Assembly: GCA_963691815.1 (NCBI GenBank)
Contig: OY829650.1
Location: 13,880,351-13,944,350, forward strand
DNA from: Echiichthys vipera
Taxonomy: Eukaryota; Chordata; Actinopteri; Perciformes; Trachinidae
Length of the DNA stretch: 64,000 nucleotides
Direction of reading: 5' to 3'
Shown here: in pieces, positions 1-64,000 of the stretch
How the letters are laid out: the number at the start of each line of letters is the position of its first letter
Position numbering within the stretch: the first letter of the stretch is position 1
Made by a program: the position numbers and the translations under genes
Notes under the pieces: model-generated
What the model was told of the DNA's origin: nothing
What the model saw: only the letters and a program-made list of their open reading frames with translations
Databases searched by the model: none

Positions 1-59314
<59,314 letters not shown>

Positions 59315-59881
59315 CAGACAGTCAAGCTGGCAGGCAGTTATAGAGACAGAAACAATACAAACAGGTGACAGACAGACACATCCTACAGGCTGGGGACCTG
59401 AACTGCTCTGAACTGAAGTCAGTCTAGACAAAGTGAAGTGAAGTACAACAATAAGAACCACGTCCGATGCTCCCCTGGCCTCTCTGCGTCTTCTCTCATC
59501 CTGAAGTTGAGGAGCAAAGAGAGGAAATGAAGGCAGACTATCCAATTGAATAATCTATGTATTAGCTTCCTAATGAAGTGCAGCAGTAGCCGCCTCCACA
59601 TCCCTCTCCGCCTTCCCCCATCCTTTCATTCTTGCCTTAAAACTTTACCTCATCGGGCAGCAAACCAGAGCACACTGAAGAGGAGGAGGAATGTTTAGAT
59701 AGGGGGAGTCTGAGGAAAAGATAATCATGGCTTTGGCAAGTTTTCTTGTTATCTTGTTATGCTTATTTCAAGATATTGTTAAGCAGTGTATCTCTCTGTA
59801 CAGGAAGATCATTCTGCTACATTTGAGAAATGTCCCTTTTTATGTGTGAAAAGTAATGGAGCCTTGAAACTGACAAAATGT

Positions 59882-59887
59882 AATAAA
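59882..59887 (+). terminator. Candidate proximal poly(A) signal AATAAA
   Basis: First AATAAA after the fchsd2 stop, 568 bp downstream, within GTAATAAAGGG. Further AATAAA words follow at about 59909. Confidence 0.5.
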
Positions 59888-62800
59888 GGGTTATAGGGCA
59901 AGTCAAAAATAAAATAAAAATAACTGAATATGTAATAAAATTGTTAGTTCAAACAGTTAAATGGATTGTTAAATGACAGCATTATACTTATTTAATCATT
60001 TATAATTTTTCCCATAGAACATTTGCTTTTCCTCATAGAACATACAAATTAGGAAAACTGCTCATACAACATTGGCAGGATGAGCAATTTTCAGCAGCAC
60101 TAACCTTTTCAGCTAGCTACCTAAACTGTCTTCATAAAATCAAACCAGCCTGTACATGCTATGTTAATTATCCATATACTGTCCCGCAAACTACTGAAGC
60201 ATCACTGTAAAACTGTAAGAATTTTTGTCAGAAAGCTTAATGCGAACAAAGCTACTGAGCTAGAGCTTGGAACCTTAATTTATTTGTTATTTGGCATTTT
60301 TAGAAAAAAAAAATACGTTAATTCACACATCTACAAAATGTTGGGGATGACACGTAAGTCCAAGACTTATTTCCACTGTGGTCCTCGATAAAGATAAGAA
60401 ACGCACAAAGATGGAAATATTATGAAGATAGAAGCATGTCTCTGAAGTCTGTGAACTTCCACTTAGCATAGAAGCATAGAAAGTAGCTAGTAAAATTATT
60501 TAGCTACTATGGCTACTGTAAGAGTTTATACACTCGCTGGTGTAGTTTTATGCCAAAAATTTGCTTCAGCTGGGTAGCTAGCAAAAAAAGCTATGTGCTC
60601 TGTGTGTTTAGCTACAAGTGTTTCCAGGTAAGCTAGCTAACATTAGCCACACAGCGACGAGTTAAATGTTTGCTAAGACCCAAAAATAGAAAAAAAATAC
60701 AATCAGCTAATGAAAGATAAATAGTAATTAAGAGTTCAATAAATTATGTTTTTGATTTAATCGATACCTTTTATTACAGTTTTGAATGTCGGGGCACCAA
60801 AAAAAAATAAGCTTGATGAGAGAAAGTAAATATAAAACTTGCCAAAGATGTCATGATTTGGATTGCAGCTGGGGTTAAAGTAAATGGACAGAGAAACTGG
60901 GTGGTGTGTGGATGCAGTGTCCCCCCCCCCTCGCCGGCCCTTCCTTCGCCATATATAGTCCTTATCATCATACGTATCCAATGTGTATTAGTACAGTACA
61001 TTACTGTTGTCATAGGAATGTTATGCACAGCGTTTCATATAGACTAACTCAGCTGATTGGAATACCATTTCTGATATGTAGTGGACGTTTTATTCTCATC
61101 TTATACTGAAAGGGCATTGTAAATACAGTATGAAGGAGAGATGAAAGAAGAGGAGGGAAGGCGGGGATGAAAGAACAAGAGAGAAAAAGGAGGCTGGATC
61201 CTCCTCTGCTCTTTTCTCCACCTCTCTTCCCAACGCTACCTTTCTTTCTCTCCCTCTTTTCTCTAATGTCTGTTCTGTCTATTGGCAGTCAGTGTGAATC
61301 GATGGGTATCATATACACACATTCAGTCACATTATATTACGCACACATTGCTATATCCTCATTCTGTGACCCTCTGTGTGCTTGTATCACTGATTGGTTC
61401 AGGAGGAGACTGATGGTGCTTTCAAAGGCACTGACATTTGTTGGTATTCACTATGTGGTGACAAAGAAAAGTTTTATTTGAGATGAAATAGACACTGATC
61501 ATATTTGGGGTCAGGAGCTTTTATTAATCACAGATTGAACTGTATAGCTTTTATCCCTACAGATCCTATCTCCTCTCATGTTGATTTTGTTCATTTATAA
61601 CATTGATCAGTTCACCTATAACATACCGTATATCCTTGTTTAGTTGACGAACATGCGCAGGTATTATTTTTCTCTGTTGTCCTGCCATGAAGCTCCATCA
61701 CATCACTAAGTGAGTCTGATTTTGTTTTTTTTACACAGCAGAGAAAACATCCCCAAAAACAAACCTTTCATCCTTATGGTTTCCTTTGATTAATGTTAGT
61801 AAAAGAGAAAACAAAACGGATGTTTAAAACAAAAATACATCACGCTAAATGGACAGAACTAGCAAACGACATTCAAATGAAGCTAAGTACAATTGTGTTG
61901 TTTGTTTCAAAATAACCCCCCCCCCCCTAAAAACCCCTCAAGCCTTTAAAAGTCCTTGCCTCAAGGGCAGCGTAGCACTTTTATTTATTTATACCCTCCC
62001 TGGAAAGTGGCAGTACCTTAACATAGCATCAGAATGGATAGAAAAGACTTCAATACAGAAATCAGAGTTATTCTTTTCATTCTGATTCTGTGGTGAATCC
62101 TCTTTATTTCAGTGTGACTGATTTTATTTTTGTTTATTCTCCACTCTTCCAAAGAGATTGAGAGATGTGGACAATGTAATTTGGTGTTTTTCCTAAACAG
62201 AAACACTTGATCATAGTAAGGGATGTTTTGAACGAACTTGGAGAGAATGTGGCTTTATGTTTTAAAGACGCGCCTGGCTGTTTGCGTGAGTGATTGTTTG
62301 AAGGAGAGGAGAAGATCTGTTTTGACTCTGAAGATGTAAAGATGTGTCCCGGTTCCTTCCTGCATATTTATTTTAACCAGGGTTTGATTTGACTGAAAAC
62401 TTGATGATAAAGTTTACTCAAAACATGTCATTTTAAACTTACTTGATTTTTTGACCAACATGCAACACATAAGAAGAGTTCCTCACAGTTGGAAACAATC
62501 AAATCTAATTGTGTCTGTTTGTGAGACAGCTCCAGAAAATATTACGTAAAACAAAAATGTTTTTTATGTGTTGCTTTCTCTACATTATAAGTCATGCTAC
62601 AAAAGTTGCATTATCCTAGCACATTACCTGTTGCAAATCTGGAAAAAAAAAAAACAGTAAGAAGAGTAGTAATACTTATTTACTGTATAGTGTTAATATA
62701 ATAATAATAATAATTAATGATATGATATGTTGTATGGAGTTGGGGCACAGCTTTAGGCTTCTTGTAAGAAGAGCAATCTGATCTGGGATCATATTTAATA

Positions 62801-63415
62801 GTTTCCTCTTCACAAGGTGGAGGTGAATTATGTCATTTTGTGGAAAGTGATGCAAGAAATGTAGAAAAAGTTATTTTCTTCTTTATTTTTTTGCATCAGC
62901 TTTTAGAAACATTCTGTGTAGTATCCACACATAAGAAATGCTGGAATTAGTTACATTTTCAGATCCAGACCACTGCTCCCCTGCTGTTGTTGTCAAGGAG
63001 GAGCTCTCATTTAAAATGTTTTTTCAAACGTTTTTTTTAAAGTTTATGTTTACAGCAGCATCCCACAGAACTTCCCACAATAAATGCCCAATCAGTCTTT
63101 CTATCAAATGTAAAACGTATTACTTTTGTTGCCAGTTGACACTTTGATCAGGATTATTTCCCCTTTTGAACAGTCCCTCTGCTCTGCTACAGTGTTGAAT
63201 TATTTGGCATGAGCCTGTTTTTGTTTTAAATGTATTATATAATTTTATTTTTCATCCTTCGATTTGGATTATTAACAAAGTGGTGGAACAACTGGCTTTC
63301 TCTCTCCACAGACTGTTTCCATGGTGACAATAACGAGAACAGGTGCAAAAATCTGCATATTATTATTGGCTGTACAAAAAACAAAGTTTGTATTTATTGT
63401 GTACAAATGTTAATT

Positions 63416-63421
63416 AATAAA
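63416..63421 (+). terminator. Candidate distal poly(A) signal AATAAA
   Basis: AATAAA is preceded within 60 bp by three TGTA words (CFIm-type sites) and followed by a T-rich then TG-rich stretch (63437-63510). This is a fuller poly(A) signal arrangement than the proximal one. Confidence 0.5.
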
Positions 63422-63598
63422 AAAAATATTGAAAGGTTGTTTTTTATTCTTTAATTATGAGTTATAATTATTATCGTTTTGTAGGTGTATTTGTTGATAT
63501 GTGTGCCTGTGTGATGGTCCGCCTTCCCTCTATCTAATCGTGTGTGTTTATGCACCTGTCCTACATATACGAGTAGCTCACAACTCAGTCTGTCTAAT

Positions 63599-63730
<132 letters not shown>

Positions 63731-64000
63731 GCGTGTGTGTGCACGTGTGTGTTTGTGTGTTACATAGACGTTCTCTGGAAGTGGGTGTGCATGATAACAC
63801 ACTGTATAAACACCCCAGGCCAGAGTTTCCTGAGTGAACGAAAAAGGAAAAGAGAAACAGCCCAGAGCAGCAAAGCAGCAACTGTGAATTTTTTGGGTCA
63901 TCGAATATGTTCAGGCCAAAGGTTTTCCTCCCTTATTTTTCCTTATTTTAACAATTTTAAATGTGCTCCAGAGGAAAAAACAAATGGAATCGTCCTCTTC

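Larger units (their letters stand above)
59315..63440 (+). other. fchsd2 3'UTR (proximal part firm, distal part inferred)
   Basis: The sequence after the stop has no conserved frame. A short UTR could end after AATAAA at 59882; a long one could reach the signal at 63416. 59990-60740 contains CTAGCTAAC-rich sequence that may be repeat. C-runs lie at 60920-60930 and 61917-61927. Without transcript data the extent is uncertain. Confidence 0.45.

Overview
This is vertebrate nuclear DNA, almost certainly from a teleost and probably a percomorph. It has small exons with GT-AG introns, many long pure (CA/TG)n microsatellites, many non-autonomous hAT-type and other DNA transposons, a Penelope-like element remnant and tRNA-derived SINEs. 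There is no prokaryotic organisation.

One protein-coding gene spans almost the whole window on the + strand. It is the orthologue of FCHSD2 (nervous wreck / carom family), an F-BAR plus double-SH3 membrane-remodelling and endocytic adaptor. I map 21 coding exons (called exons 2-22 here; exon 1, which should carry the first ~7 codons, lies upstream of the window) from 2107 to the TGA at 59312-59314. Reading phase is consistent at every junction and gives 782 residues with a 75-nt cassette exon (38647-38721) or 757 without it. Domain order is: F-BAR (exons 2 to about 10), linker and coiled-coil (exons 12-15), acidic/serine linker and SH3-1 (exons 16-18), SH3-2 (exon 19), proline-rich tail (exons 20-22), and a C-terminal ITLV PDZ-ligand-like end. 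The 3'UTR follows, with a proximal AATAAA at 59882 and a candidate distal poly(A) signal at 63416.

Layout: 1-2106 is the end of intron 1. 2205-17286 is a 15-kb intron 2 crowded with transposon relics, tRNA-Thr-derived SINE copies and an intact antisense tRNA-Met(CAT). 17333-27808 is intron 3, with (TA)n, SINEs, hAT relics and several (CA/TG)n. 27809-30759 is a tight exon cluster (exons 4-8) whose first donor abuts a (TG)67 tract. 30760-43842 carries exons 9-11 and the cassette exon, whose downstream intron has several UGCAUG motifs. 43843-50460 has exons 12-15 and, in intron 13, a 1.26-kb Penelope-like remnant bounded by ~210-bp inverted repeats. 50461-59314 has the SH3 and tail exons, including a decayed tandem duplicate of the start of the SH3-2 exon. 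59315-64000 is 3'UTR and flank.

The points most worth following up are the relic duplicate SH3 exon, the probably regulated cassette exon, the (TG)n tract next to a weak 5' splice site, the tRNA-Met and tRNA-Thr SINE cluster inside intron 2, and the inverted-repeat Penelope remnant. I saw no second protein-coding host gene and no wholly new system.
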